From Bifidobacterium sp. ESL0775 (GTDB lineage Bacteria; Actinomycetota; Actinomycetes; Actinomycetales; Bifidobacteriaceae), in contig NZ_CP113917.1 in the NCBI RefSeq assembly GCF_029395475.1, positions 1,550,001 through 1,614,000 of the forward strand: a stretch of 64,000 bases of DNA, written 5' to 3'. Both the position numbers and the translations under genes were made by a program. Shown here in pieces: positions 17,543 through 26,504 of the stretch (positions are counted from its first letter, which is position 1; the number at the start of each line of letters is the position of its first letter). A model generated the notes under the pieces. It ran no database searches, was not told the DNA's origin, and was given only the letters and a program-made list of their open reading frames with translations.

Positions 17543-19036
17543 ATGAGCGGCAATCAGTCATGGAACCAACCGGGAACGAACGCGGGATACCAACCGGCTC
17601 CAGCCAGCAACACGATATACAACGCTCCGACCAGCAGCATCCCACCACTGCCCACCACCGTTCCTCTTCCCGGCGGCATGACGCCCCAGCAAAACGGCGG
17701 TGCGACGCCTCCCGCGAAAACCCGCAAGAACAAAATCACCATGGCCATCATCATCGCGGCCGTCGTGGTTGTGGTGGCGGCCATCGCAGCGGGCGGATTC
17801 TATTATTACTCCACGAATTCCCACGATTCCGCGGTAACCCAGTACGGAAAAGCCGTCAACCATCTCGCGGATGTCAAGTCGGACCTGAAATCGGCCATCA
17901 AACACGCCAATAGCGACACCAGCGACATCCACAAAGGCCAGCTCAAGAACCCTGGGCTCCTCGACACTTACCAGAAGACACTGAAGAAATCCCGAAAGCT
18001 TTCCAACGCCAAATCCCCCGCAAATATCTCCGACACGGCCAACACCTCCACCAAGGACCTCAAGCGGGCGACGCAATCCTTGAACGACCTTTCCGGCAAA
18101 ATCGCCGCCAGCGCCGATGACATGAGCAAAGCCGCCAAAAAGATCATCGATTCCAAAAACGCCGCCGACGAAGTGCTGAAACCCGTGGAACGCGAAGTGG
18201 TGGCGGCCGAAAAGCAGAAAAAGGCCAATGACGAGGAAGCGGCCAACAGCGGCATCGACCTGGGCGCCATCAAGCACGGCGATTATTCTAGCCTCACCGG
18301 CACCTGGACCAACCCGGGCGGGGCCTGGATGAAGATCTCGAACGGCGAGGTAACCCCTCAAAATCCAGTCTCGGGCAGCACGCCTCCCTACCGTCTTGCC
18401 GAATGCCCGGGAGGCTATGACGATTACTGCTTCTCCCCCGGCACATTGCCATCGACGCAATACCAATTGCTGCAAAACGGAGCCTTGCAGGATTTCCATG
18501 GCGAGGAAGTCAATTTGCAATACAGTCTTGTCATCGTGCCGAAAAACGTGACACTCTACAACGCATCGTATGATTCCTATGATGTGGGCAACGACCCGAC
18601 GGATTCATCACGCGACCGTATCATCCCCTCAGCGGGACCGGCAATCAACCAGGGCCAAACCCCGTTCTGCGGAGATTCCGGCTGCGCCTACTACCGCAGT
18701 GGCGGCGGCGAGGCTTCGGACGCCTCGAAACAGAAGCTCAAGAGCAAGGTCAACTCGGCCAACGACGATATCGCCAACCTCGACGAACAATGGGAGGAAG
18801 AGGCCAAGGCCAACTTCCAGTGCCGCGTCGACGTGGTCAACGGCGCACAGAAGACCTGCCCGGCGATTGGCGCCAACGACAAGGACTCCAACGACGCCGG
18901 CAAGTCCGGCGACACGAAGGCCAGCGCCTACGTTGAATCGAAAACGCACGGTACAAAGTTGCTTGCCAGTTCAGCTCTGCTGGACAATACCGAAAATTCG
19001 GGCTCAAACCATCAAGCAACGGTCTCCTCTCGCTAA
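17543..19036 (+). CDS. Membrane-anchored extracellular protein of unknown function
   Basis: A 497-aa protein. The first 60 residues are Pro/Asn/Gln-rich, a basic stretch (KTRKNK) leads into one membrane helix at 66-89, and the rest should be outside the cell. The outer part has a helical Lys/Asp/Ala-rich stalk (about 95-240) and a beta-looking domain starting LTGTWTNPGG at about 252-262. Cysteines in AECPGGYDDYCFSPG and FCGDSGCAY could form disulfides. A second helical stretch follows toward the end. No family was recognised with confidence. AGGAAGGGA precedes the start. It ends 28 bases from the convergent response regulator. Confidence 0.8.
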   Translation: MSGNQSWNQPGTNAGYQPAPASNTIYNAPTSSIPPLPTTVPLPGGMTPQQNGGATPPAKTRKNKITMAIIIAAVVVVVAAIAAGGFYYYSTNSHDSAVTQYGKAVNHLADVKSDLKSAIKHANSDTSDIHKGQLKNPGLLDTYQKTLKKSRKLSNAKSPANISDTANTSTKDLKRATQSLNDLSGKIAASADDMSKAAKKIIDSKNAADEVLKPVEREVVAAEKQKKANDEEAANSGIDLGAIKHGDYSSLTGTWTNPGGAWMKISNGEVTPQNPVSGSTPPYRLAECPGGYDDYCFSPGTLPSTQYQLLQNGALQDFHGEEVNLQYSLVIVPKNVTLYNASYDSYDVGNDPTDSSRDRIIPSAGPAINQGQTPFCGDSGCAYYRSGGGEASDASKQKLKSKVNSANDDIANLDEQWEEEAKANFQCRVDVVNGAQKTCPAIGANDKDSNDAGKSGDTKASAYVESKTHGTKLLASSALLDNTENSGSNHQATVSSR

Positions 19037-19064
19037 TTCGCGACCTCAGGATTAATTTTTATCA

Positions 19065-19742
19065 TTACAACTTATCCATGCCGGCCTTGTACCAGAGGAC
19101 GGCTATGTTGACACGCTCCCGAGCGCCGAGCTTGGCGAGAATGCGGCTTACCGTCTTTTTGACGGAATCCGGCTGGATGCTCAAACGTTCCGCGATTTCA
19201 GCGTTTGACAGACCTTCGCTTACCAACGAAGCGACTTCAAGCTCGCGCCTGCCGAGGGTCGCGAATTGGGCGCGCAGATCGGCTTGTTCGGCTTTGGCAT
19301 TGGCCTTCGAAATCCCGCGTTTGATCACTTCGCCAGTGATGCGCGGCGTCAGAATCGCGTCGCCCTCGTATACCGAATGAATCGCACGGCAAAGGCCTGC
19401 CGTATGCACATCCTTCAAGAGGAAACCGGAAGCGCCCGCACCCAACGCCCCGAAGGCGTAATCGTCCTGGTCATAGGTGGTCAGCATCAGAATCTTGATA
19501 TTCGGATAACGCTGTTTGATGGCTGCGGTCGCGTCGATACCATCCATGACCGGCATCCGCACATCCATCAGTATGACATCAGGTAATGGTTCATTGTCCG
19601 CACTCAACGAAACGAGCGTTTCGAGTGCCACCTGCCCATTTTCCGCCTGACCCATCACCTGAAGTTCGCGGTCTTTGGCGACCATCAGCGCGAATCCCAT
19701 TCTCGCCGGCCGCTGGTCATCGACAATCATGACGCGAATCAT
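19065..19742 (-). CDS. NarL/LuxR-family response regulator of the ABC-linked two-component system
   Basis: A 225-aa response regulator. The receiver has D8/D9, phosphoacceptor D60 in LMDVRMP, T88/T89 and K110 in GFLLKD. The LuxR-type helix-turn-helix is at about 160-205 (LGRRELEVASLVSEGLSNAE). Its ATG overlaps the stop of the kinase gene by two bases, so the pair is translationally coupled. It is the last gene of a five-gene unit with an ABC transporter, and probably controls that unit. A palindrome upstream of the first gene (24203-24219) is a candidate binding site. Confidence 0.92.
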   Translation of the reverse strand: MIRVMIVDDQRPARMGFALMVAKDRELQVMGQAENGQVALETLVSLSADNEPLPDVILMDVRMPVMDGIDATAAIKQRYPNIKILMLTTYDQDDYAFGALGAGASGFLLKDVHTAGLCRAIHSVYEGDAILTPRITGEVIKRGISKANAKAEQADLRAQFATLGRRELEVASLVSEGLSNAEIAERLSIQPDSVKKTVSRILAKLGARERVNIAVLWYKAGMDKL

Positions 19743-21229
19743 GCCCGCTCACCACCTTGCGATTGCTTGGCAGCGAATCCTATCAACGAAGGAATATACG
19801 CCTTCACCGTCCAGCCATCGCCATCCGGCCCAGCGGCAAACGTACCTCCTACCCGCCTGACACTTTCCCTGAGTCTCGCCAATCCAGTGCCATCGCCGTA
19901 TTCGGTTGACTTCAGCTCTGTTTTGTTATTTTGTTCAAATTCTGTTTGATAGGTTCCAGCAACTTGTCCGGAAACGACGGAATTTGTCTTGTCTTTTTGA
20001 CCACTTGATGCAACCGAATCTTTCTCAGCAACATTCTTTTGGTTCAGTCCATCAACTGATTTTCCATTGTCACGAACGGTAATGGCAATGCCACCTTGCC
20101 CGTCATGATCCCAGGAAACGACGATCCTATCGGCACTTTGCCCATGCCGGATGGCGTTGGTAATGGATTCGCGAGTGATGATGAAACTCAAATCCGCCTG
20201 CTGCGAATCTTGCGGCCGACGTCCCGTTTCCGTCAAAGCCGTGGTGATACCAATTTGGCGGGAATGATCAAGAATAGATTCGATGTCGTCCCAATCGTGA
20301 AACTTTACCTGAGCAGACGACACAGGGATGTTGCTGTCCTGATTGCCATTTTTGGCAACGCCACCAGCGTTTTGTTCGGAACCATGATTATTTTCCTGAT
20401 TCGTACTCTTATCGACGTCAACTGGTTGCAATGCCTTCACCGCGGTTCTCGTGTCCGCAAGCCCTTGCCGCGCCAAATCGTTGATCATGCCGATGGCATC
20501 GTTCATCTCAGGCTTGTCGCTGATGCCATCCAATCCTTCGGAAAGGGCGATGATGGCGGTCAGATCATGGCCGACGCTGTCGTGAAGTTCAGCTGCTATA
20601 CGGGACTGCTTCATGGCCTTGTCGCGTTCCTGAATAAGTTGTTTTCCGCGTTTCTGCTCATCATGCAAAGCCTGCATAGATTGCAGACGCTTTCTATAGC
20701 TCCGCACCATCACCCCAGAAACAACAAACACTATATAGAGCAGAACGAAAGGGTATAAAAAGTTGGTCAATCCGCCATCCTGGTGCCATACGGTCGCCAA
20801 AACCACACTGCCCGATCCCAGCAATCCCGCAGCAACCAGCCCGCATAGCCGCAACGGCAGGCTCCCGATTCCCGCCGCGGCAAAATACAAAGCAATCGCC
20901 CACGGCAACGACAGATAGCTAATAGCAGAACCGTAAAGCGCCGAAACCAGTAGTAACAATGCGGTTTCCAGCAACACCGTCCCTAGCGGCCAACGACGGC
21001 AGAACCATATCCCGATCACCGCAACGACAACGATGAGAACAAATAACGGCATTGCCCATGCATTCGCTGTCATCGCCAACCGCAATGTCGGATTCGCAAT
21101 GCTGGGAACCAGCAATAGACGGGTCACGAACACGGTCTCATACAGGGCGCAGAGCGCAGCAAGAACATGGGCGCCGTTCATACGACCCCAAGCCTGTCGC
21201 ATTTGATCCGTTAGTTTCGCCGTGCTCAT
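19739..21229 (-). CDS. Membrane sensor histidine kinase (HisKA_3 type)
   Basis: A 496-aa kinase. It has about five membrane helices between residues 20 and 175, with only short outside loops, so the signal is probably sensed in or at the membrane. The dimerisation/phosphoacceptor motif is AAELHDSVGHDLTAI with H216, and the HATPase region carries ITNAIRHGQ and GDGTGLARL. A Ser/Lys/Asn-rich insertion lies between the N and G boxes. AAGGAGA precedes the ATG at 21229. An ATG at 21340, two bases after the permease stop, would add 37 residues with a Gly/Asp/Thr repeat and is less likely. LiaS/DesK-like relatives sense envelope stress, but this is family knowledge only. Confidence 0.9.
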   Translation of the reverse strand: MSTAKLTDQMRQAWGRMNGAHVLAALCALYETVFVTRLLLVPSIANPTLRLAMTANAWAMPLFVLIVVVAVIGIWFCRRWPLGTVLLETALLLLVSALYGSAISYLSLPWAIALYFAAAGIGSLPLRLCGLVAAGLLGSGSVVLATVWHQDGGLTNFLYPFVLLYIVFVVSGVMVRSYRKRLQSMQALHDEQKRGKQLIQERDKAMKQSRIAAELHDSVGHDLTAIIALSEGLDGISDKPEMNDAIGMINDLARQGLADTRTAVKALQPVDVDKSTNQENNHGSEQNAGGVAKNGNQDSNIPVSSAQVKFHDWDDIESILDHSRQIGITTALTETGRRPQDSQQADLSFIITRESITNAIRHGQSADRIVVSWDHDGQGGIAITVRDNGKSVDGLNQKNVAEKDSVASSGQKDKTNSVVSGQVAGTYQTEFEQNNKTELKSTEYGDGTGLARLRESVRRVGGTFAAGPDGDGWTVKAYIPSLIGFAAKQSQGGERA

Positions 21230-21342
21230 ATCGTCTCCTTTCATCGACCGCCGTTTCATTCCGTCTGTTCTGTCCGTTTCGCCTGTTCCATCCGTGCCAT
21301 CCATTCCATTATGGCGGTTTTGACGTATAACTTCGGGCATCG

Positions 21343-22179
21343 TTATACGGCCTTGCGCGTGAGCCTGTGGAAAATCAGCCCGCCAACGATAACCCAGAAC
21401 GCCGCCATCAATGTTGCCGTCATTACGGAACCGAGCGAAGCAATATTGTCCAGGTCGCGAGCGGCCGAAGCGCCGGTAATCAGCGAGAAGGGATAGGCCA
21501 GCGTCAACGAAGGGACGACAAGCGAAAGTACACATCCGACCAACGTCAATACCAAAACGACGCTCATCATGCCGGCAAAGGATTCGAATTCCACCGAAAT
21601 CGCCTGGGTCAAGGTCATGATCGTCCAGACGGCCAAGGTCATGGGAACGCCACGAAACAGGAATGGCCCTACGTCACGCAAGTTGAAACCAAGTATCACC
21701 TTTCCGACCACGAAGAATTCAACCTCGAAAACTGCCACAGTCAACAACGAAGCCAACAAGCCATGCAGCATCTTGCCCGCGACCGCCGCCAATGCCGTGC
21801 CGCTGGCGTTGAGACGCTGCCAGTTGCGGCCGACGTGCTCGTTGGATTCGATTTGCGAGGCGAACGCCGCGACCAGAATCGGCATGAACACCATGCTGGG
21901 CAGCAGGATGGCCTGCCCCCAGACCGCCGCCCACGTCACGCCTTGGGCTTGAAAATCCTTGCGATAGTCGACATACTGGCTCCACCCATTGAACATGCCG
22001 ATGAGGTCGAAAAGCGCCGTTGCGATCCAGTACCACAGATTGCCCGCCTTACGTATCTCCCAGCGAAGCGCCGCGGCTACGGAGGGTTTGGAAATCCGCT
22101 TGTTCGCCGCCATTCGGCCGTTTATCGACGATTGCGCGTTTACCATTACTTGTCCATCTATCATTTGATTCCCATTCAT
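21343..22179 (-). CDS. ABC-2 type transporter permease (second subunit)
   Basis: A 278-aa membrane protein with a hydrophilic N-terminus of about 40 residues and then about six helices. Examples are IATALFDLIGMFNG, AILLPSMVFMPILVAAF, AVWTIMTLTQAI, VVLVLTLVGCVLSLVVP and a last segment near residues 250-272. It is a bacitracin/lantibiotic-immunity type permease by layout, paired with the preceding permease gene and the ATPase. Its start overlaps the preceding stop by four bases, and AAAGGAG sits within that gene's 3' end. The substrate is unknown. Confidence 0.82.
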   Translation of the reverse strand: MNGNQMIDGQVMVNAQSSINGRMAANKRISKPSVAAALRWEIRKAGNLWYWIATALFDLIGMFNGWSQYVDYRKDFQAQGVTWAAVWGQAILLPSMVFMPILVAAFASQIESNEHVGRNWQRLNASGTALAAVAGKMLHGLLASLLTVAVFEVEFFVVGKVILGFNLRDVGPFLFRGVPMTLAVWTIMTLTQAISVEFESFAGMMSVVLVLTLVGCVLSLVVPSLTLAYPFSLITGASAARDLDNIASLGSVMTATLMAAFWVIVGGLIFHRLTRKAV

Positions 22180-23048
22180 CGCCTTGACTCCTTTGCCTTG
22201 ATAATGAACACAGAAGCAACCGTCCAAACCACACAAGCGATAAGACTTGCCGCTACACGAATCCACGGGTTTACAACCATCGTCACACTCGCGTATCCGT
22301 TTGCCATAGCCTTGCTCACGAAGGGATCAGCGGCAGAACTAATGCCAGCAGGAAACAACCAGCCAAGCCACGGCTTGTCCAACGCAATCAGGCCGGAACC
22401 GATTAGACCAGCAATGACGCCGACGCCAAGGCCAACGGCCTGTTTGCCGACAAGCATGGAAATCAGCAATTGAATGGCCACGACCGCCAACGACGAGAAC
22501 AACGCGATCAGCGATGTCACCACCAACAGCCTTGCAAAACTTCCAGTAAAACCGAAACCTTTCGCCTTTGCGGCCACGGGAATCCAGGCCAAAGGAATGA
22601 TGAAGCACATCGCGAGCACCAACCCCGCAACCACAAACTTGGCAAGGAATCTCATCGCCTCTGATTGCCCCAGCGACAGCCATTTGAGGTTCATCCGCCC
22701 GCCCGTTTCCATAACCGCCAGGCGACTGGTCAGCAACGCGGCCAGAATCGGAGCCATAAGACTAATGAAGGTGTATGGCTCGTTGTCAGCAAGCAGAACG
22801 GTACGAAACGCCGGATTGCCGCTGGTCCGCTTCATGAATGCTGCTCCCGCCCACGCAGAGGTCAACAACGCCATGCCCGCTGCCATCCACCAGAACGACG
22901 AACCTTTGAGCTTGCGTAGTTCCATAAGAATTGCGGTAAATATGGGCATGCCGCTTTTCTTGCCGGTTGTGTTTACAGAGGTTCTCAAAACCGATTGATT
23001 GCAATATGGATTGTCGTATAGACTAAATCCTATCATGTTGGCACTCAT
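22176..23048 (-). CDS. ABC-2 type transporter permease (first subunit)
   Basis: A 290-aa membrane protein. After a short leader, the cytoplasmic entry ILMELRKLKGSSFWW (about 41-55) is characteristic of ABC-2 permeases that handle peptide antibiotics. Helices follow, with FISLMAPILAALLTSRLAVMETGGR containing the typical E(T/N)GGR-like motif, VVAGLVLAMCFIIPLAWIPV, LLVVTSLIALFSSLAVVAIQLLIS, and a C-terminal segment. It overlaps the ATPase gene by four bases (ATGA) and the next permease by four bases, so all three are translated together. Confidence 0.85.
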   Translation of the reverse strand: MSANMIGFSLYDNPYCNQSVLRTSVNTTGKKSGMPIFTAILMELRKLKGSSFWWMAAGMALLTSAWAGAAFMKRTSGNPAFRTVLLADNEPYTFISLMAPILAALLTSRLAVMETGGRMNLKWLSLGQSEAMRFLAKFVVAGLVLAMCFIIPLAWIPVAAKAKGFGFTGSFARLLVVTSLIALFSSLAVVAIQLLISMLVGKQAVGLGVGVIAGLIGSGLIALDKPWLGWLFPAGISSAADPFVSKAMANGYASVTMVVNPWIRVAASLIACVVWTVASVFIIKAKESRR

Positions 23049-24184
23049 CGCACACCTCCCGAAATCGGCATCGAACCAACGTTGGAATATGGCCGGAATC
23101 CAGAAACATTCTGATTCACCATAGTTGGCATGTTGCCGATATTCGCTGCCATCTGGGTCGTTTCTGGTTTGCGCTCCATCGTCATCGATGCTTGAGTGGC
23201 ATGATTGTTCTGTTTATCTTGCAATTCCTGATTTTGCGGGCTTTCCACCAACTCAAGGAACGCTTCTTCGAGACTCTTGCGCTCGGAAGCGACGCGATAG
23301 ACCGCGATGTTCTTATCGACCATTTGCGAGACCAAAGCGGCAATCCGACCATCCGAACATTCTGGAATCTGCAACTCGCCGGTCTTTGGCATGAACCGAT
23401 AGGCGATGCCGTTCCCGCTGAGCACCTCAGCGACACTTTTCGGGTCGGAAACGCGGATATTGATATGCCCCTGTTCGCGCAGATCGTCCAAAGAACCCTG
23501 ATACAGCAGACGGCCGGAAGCGATGATGCCGACCACCGGCGCCATCTTTTCGATTTCGGAGAGGATATGGCTGCTGATGATGAAGGTAACCCCTTCACAG
23601 ACCGCCAGATTCATGATCATCTCGCGAACCTCGACCACCGCCTCGGCATCAAGACCATTCGTGGGCTCATCTAGCAGCAACAGCTCAGGCCTTGAAATTA
23701 GCGCCATAGCGATACCCAAACGTTGCTTCATACCCAACGAATAGTCCTTGGCCTTCTTGTCTTCGTGACCTTTCAGACCTACCTGAGCCATCACCTGCGT
23801 CGCTGCAAAGGACGGCAGACCAAGATAGTCAGCGACCATCCGGCAATTGTCCAAACCGGACAGGCCGGGATAGAAGCTCGGCCCTTCGATCATCGAACCG
23901 ACACGACCGGGCTGAATACGGTGGCTTGCGCCACGTTTGCCGTCAACCTGCTGCCCCAGCATCCACATCTGGCCAGAGGTCGGCGAGGTAAGTCCCAGCA
24001 AGAGCTTCATCGTGGTGGATTTGCCGGCGCCATTCGGTCCGAGCAGGCCGTAGACACCGCCCGTCGGCACTTTGAGATTCAACCCATCCACCGCTTTGAA
24101 ATCCCCGTATGTCTTCACGAGGTTCTGGGTAGCCACAGCCAGTTCCGGCTGCGCCCCAGATTTTCCATAACCGTTGACATTCAT
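23045..24184 (-). CDS. ABC transporter ATP-binding protein (BcrA-like)
   Basis: A 379-aa ATPase. Walker A is GPNGAGKST at 49-57, the signature is the variant YSLGMKQRL at 148-156 typical of peptide-antibiotic and drug exporters, Walker B is LLLLDEP at 168-174, and the switch histidine is H206 (SSH). About 70 C-terminal residues beyond the NBD are Gln/Asn/Met-rich. AAAGGCGG precedes the ATG at 24184. First gene of the unit ATPase-permease-permease-kinase-regulator. By analogy with BcrAB/LanFEG systems it may expel or detoxify cell-wall-active peptides; this is inference. Confidence 0.9.
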   Translation of the reverse strand: MNVNGYGKSGAQPELAVATQNLVKTYGDFKAVDGLNLKVPTGGVYGLLGPNGAGKSTTMKLLLGLTSPTSGQMWMLGQQVDGKRGASHRIQPGRVGSMIEGPSFYPGLSGLDNCRMVADYLGLPSFAATQVMAQVGLKGHEDKKAKDYSLGMKQRLGIAMALISRPELLLLDEPTNGLDAEAVVEVREMIMNLAVCEGVTFIISSHILSEIEKMAPVVGIIASGRLLYQGSLDDLREQGHINIRVSDPKSVAEVLSGNGIAYRFMPKTGELQIPECSDGRIAALVSQMVDKNIAVYRVASERKSLEEAFLELVESPQNQELQDKQNNHATQASMTMERKPETTQMAANIGNMPTMVNQNVSGFRPYSNVGSMPISGGVR

Positions 24185-24202
24185 CGTTCCGCCTTTCAAA
24201 GT

Positions 24203-24219
24203 AAGTACTTCGTGTACTT
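24203..24219. promoter_or_regulatory. Palindromic candidate operator of the ABC/two-component unit
   Basis: AAGTAC at 24203-24208 and GTACTT at 24214-24219 form a perfect inverted repeat with a 5-base spacer, 19 bases upstream of the ATPase start. LuxR-type regulators bind short palindromes of this size, so it is a candidate site for the co-transcribed regulator. Confidence 0.45.
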
Positions 24220-24453
24220 CCTATACAAGACGGGGCAACTTGTGGTGACAACGCAAAACGGAAAACTGTACCCCTAGGTAGACATAGAGAGCCCAGTAGC
24301 GAAACTAAATACCAGAGGATTTATGCTTTCTTATTGATCCATAACAGCACAGCAAAGAAGAGCATTTCCCAGATTGCCTTTCCGGAAACGGCACCTGTAT
24401 GCAGGGATACATTTGGAATACATGCCATCGGCAAAGCATATTGTCGAGAAATC

Positions 24454-24487
24454 AAAAAATCCACGGAACCTTGCGATTCCGCGGATT
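24454..24487 (-). terminator. Original host terminator of tRNA-Arg, now separated from the gene
   Basis: AATCCACGGAA at 24458-24468 pairs with TTCCGCGGATT at 24477-24487 (one G-U pair), and the minus strand continues into six T residues. It lies immediately 3' of the tRNA fragment in tRNA orientation. Confidence 0.75.
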
Positions 24488-24493
24488 TAATTT

Positions 24494-24525
24494 GTGCGCA
24501 CGGCAGGATTCGAACCTGTAACCTG
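24494..24525. repeat. Left attachment repeat (tRNA-Arg 3' fragment)
   Basis: 32 bases identical to 35754-35785, covering the acceptor-stem 3' strand, the T arm and part of the variable loop of the tRNA. The rest of the tRNA is absent here, so this is not a functional gene. Confidence 0.9.
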
Positions 24526-24634
24526 TGCTATAATAATAGAAGTTGTAGATTAACAGTTTTTGGCTTATTTACAACGTTTTAATCTAATTTTCAAATGTTG
24601 ATATTGTCGATATTGTTGCTATTATAGGATGTTG

Positions 24635-24656
24635 TTGGACACCTATTGGACACCTA
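24635..24656. repeat. Tandem 11-mers near the left end (candidate integrase arm sites)
   Basis: TTGGACACCTA occurs twice head to tail at 24635-24645 and 24646-24656, just before the integrase start. The same tandem is present at the right end (35686-35707). Paired short repeats near both ends of tyrosine-integrase elements are typically arm-type sites. Confidence 0.65.
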
Positions 24657-24669
24657 TAAGAAGGTTGAT

Positions 24670-26031
24670 ATGAAGTCTCATCTCACCGATGCTGAAAAAA
24701 CGAAATTTGAGCGTGAGCAGGTGGCGGTCCAGAAGCTTCGACCGGCTACTGGTGGCATCATCCTACGAATGGCTGCCAATGGCTCTTTCCGTTACATAGC
24801 TCGATATCATTGCCCCGCATGTGGCGGCCGGAAGCACTCTCATTCCTATCACACACGCCATCAGGCGGTTGCCGCACTCAATGCTGTCGCCGCATCCATA
24901 GATTTGGCCGAAGCCAGCGGTCGCAAATATGAATGTGCCGAAAAAGAGCAGCCTTCACATCCAACGGCGCAGGCAGCCCAAACACTTGATGATTACGCAG
25001 CAACCTTCATCGATCACCCGGAACGGTGCGGAGCAAGAAGCCACGCTCCAAGTCACCAGAAAAACATGTGGCAGACATACAACCAACTGATTAAGCCCTA
25101 TCTCGGCCGCACGCCACTTCCCCAGCTTTCAACTACTCAAATCGCTGCATGGCATAATTCCTTGACCGTCAGTGAACACCGCAAAGCAGTGGCATACAAC
25201 CTTCTGCACTCCATCATGCAAGCTGCATGCCACGATCCTACAGAACCGAGAGTGACTATCAATCCAGTAGATATTCCACGCGCTGGAGTTCGTCGGCGCG
25301 CCACCGAGCGCTATGCGGCAACCCAAGAAGAAATTGAGCTGTTCGCCTCGAAAGTCGTTGTACATGCACGACCAAAATTAGGTGCCAGGCCAGGCGACGC
25401 ACGCCCGGTGGACGTTCGTGGCACTCAAAGTATGCGCATGCTCTTTTTGACTACCGCATATTGCGCTTTGCGCCGTGAAGAGGCAATTTGTCTGACCCGT
25501 AGCGATGTCCAACAAGATGAAACTGGAATCTGGTACATCAATATCGACAAAGCGGCAACGCGCGGGCTCGACCCCCAAACGGGATCGACTAAGCTCATCG
25601 TCGGCAAACCTAAATCCAAGGCTTCAAAACGACATGTACCAATCAGTCCTCTGCTTAAGGACCGTCTCATCGAATACATGAACCAAAACGTCGGCCTGGA
25701 CCAGCTTTCACTCTTGTTCCCTTCAACTATCGGACGTATGTGGGATGACCATACTATCTACCGTGTCCTCCGAAAAGCTGCCGATGAAGCGGGGCTGCCA
25801 CCACAGAGCAACCCGCCAAAACGATTCGACATGTATGCCTTACGCCACACCGGCATTACATGGTACGCCAGATACAGCAAGGCCACGCTACCCGCAATCA
25901 TGCGCTTCTCAGGGCAATCGGAAATCAAATCCGCACAGCAATACTTCCATGCCGATGACGATCAAGTTTCAAAAGACATCGCCCTCGCCGCACAACGAAT
26001 GAGCCACGAAGGACAAGCCACAGCTGTCTAG
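24670..26031 (+). CDS. int: Tyrosine recombinase integrase of the element
   Basis: Catalyses site-specific insertion and excision at tRNA-Arg. The 453-aa protein has an N-terminal DNA-binding region with a CPAC motif (48-51) and nearby histidines, a SAM-like core-binding domain (about 105-200) and a catalytic domain (about 215-445). The first catalytic Arg is in YCALRREEA (R268). Box II reads YALRHTG (389-395), with Tyr where many members have His, then R392 and H393. The nucleophile is Y425 in SAQQYFHAD. The ATG at 24670 follows AGAAGG; a TTG at 24646 lies inside the repeat and is a less likely start. Position and orientation next to the left att repeat are classical. Confidence 0.92.
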   Translation: MKSHLTDAEKTKFEREQVAVQKLRPATGGIILRMAANGSFRYIARYHCPACGGRKHSHSYHTRHQAVAALNAVAASIDLAEASGRKYECAEKEQPSHPTAQAAQTLDDYAATFIDHPERCGARSHAPSHQKNMWQTYNQLIKPYLGRTPLPQLSTTQIAAWHNSLTVSEHRKAVAYNLLHSIMQAACHDPTEPRVTINPVDIPRAGVRRRATERYAATQEEIELFASKVVVHARPKLGARPGDARPVDVRGTQSMRMLFLTTAYCALRREEAICLTRSDVQQDETGIWYINIDKAATRGLDPQTGSTKLIVGKPKSKASKRHVPISPLLKDRLIEYMNQNVGLDQLSLLFPSTIGRMWDDHTIYRVLRKAADEAGLPPQSNPPKRFDMYALRHTGITWYARYSKATLPAIMRFSGQSEIKSAQQYFHADDDQVSKDIALAAQRMSHEGQATAV

Positions 26032-26061
26032 AGTAGACAGCTACCTCGCCGCCACACACCC

Positions 26062-26223
26062 CTATCCGTCTACATACTAAACCAAACAATATCAATGTTT
26101 CATACACGGTATTAGACGGATAGACAGATAGTAGCCCACTCGTATTCCTCACCACAAATACCATTACACCATAAATAATTTCATATTAGCTATTGTATTC
26201 TAAAATACCCGTCTATCCGTCTA
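26062..26223. repeat. Three copies of CTATCCGTCTA
   Basis: Exact copies at 26062-26072 (+), 26113-26123 (inverted) and 26213-26223 (+). Degenerate relatives lie around 26113-26130 (AGACAGATAG) and 26281-26310 (CCGTCTATAG, TATCCGTCCA). They are confined to the AT-rich segment after the integrase. Confidence 0.7.
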
Positions 26224-26504
26224 GTCTTCCATAGAAACCTTGTATTTCCAACGGTTCCACGCAAGACAGTTATGAAACATCGACCGTCTATAGCTGTCTA
26301 TATCCGTCCACTTTGGCCTACCTTCGACCCCAAACAGCCAATTGAAGCCATGGAGGGTCTGCGTGGCAACAGTCTTATCAAACTTCTTGCGAGATTTGAA
26401 GAAGCGTTTAACGGTCCGGCCGTTTCGCACACCGATGCCTCTGTTTCAGGTCAAGTTGGTCCAGTGTCTCGTCAAGGCTATAAGTGACTAGGGAGCCGTT
26501 GCGG

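Larger units (their letters stand above)
24220..24669. other. Left junction region of the mobile element
   Basis: No gene. 24220-24453 is host DNA that lay downstream of the tRNA-Arg gene before insertion, and nothing recognisable was seen in it. The tRNA terminator (24454-24487), the left att repeat (24494-24525), an AT-rich stretch and the integrase-proximal repeats (24635-24656) follow. Confidence 0.6.

Noticed and set aside
24220..24251. TTGTCA and TATAGG considered as a promoter of the ABC operon
   Set aside because: The spacing between them is 20 bases, too long for a normal sigma-70-type promoter, so only the palindrome was reported.
24494..24525. tRNA-like sequence considered as a second tRNA-Arg
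   Set aside because: Only the acceptor 3' strand and T arm are present; no anticodon arm or D arm follows. It is an att repeat.
26062..26223. CTATCCGTCTA repeats considered as a CRISPR array
   Set aside because: Repeats are 11 bases, in both orientations and unevenly spaced, with no cas genes.
26272..26487. 71-codon frame between integrase and DUF4062 gene
   Set aside because: No ribosome site or family resemblance, and it overlaps the repeat-rich noncoding region.
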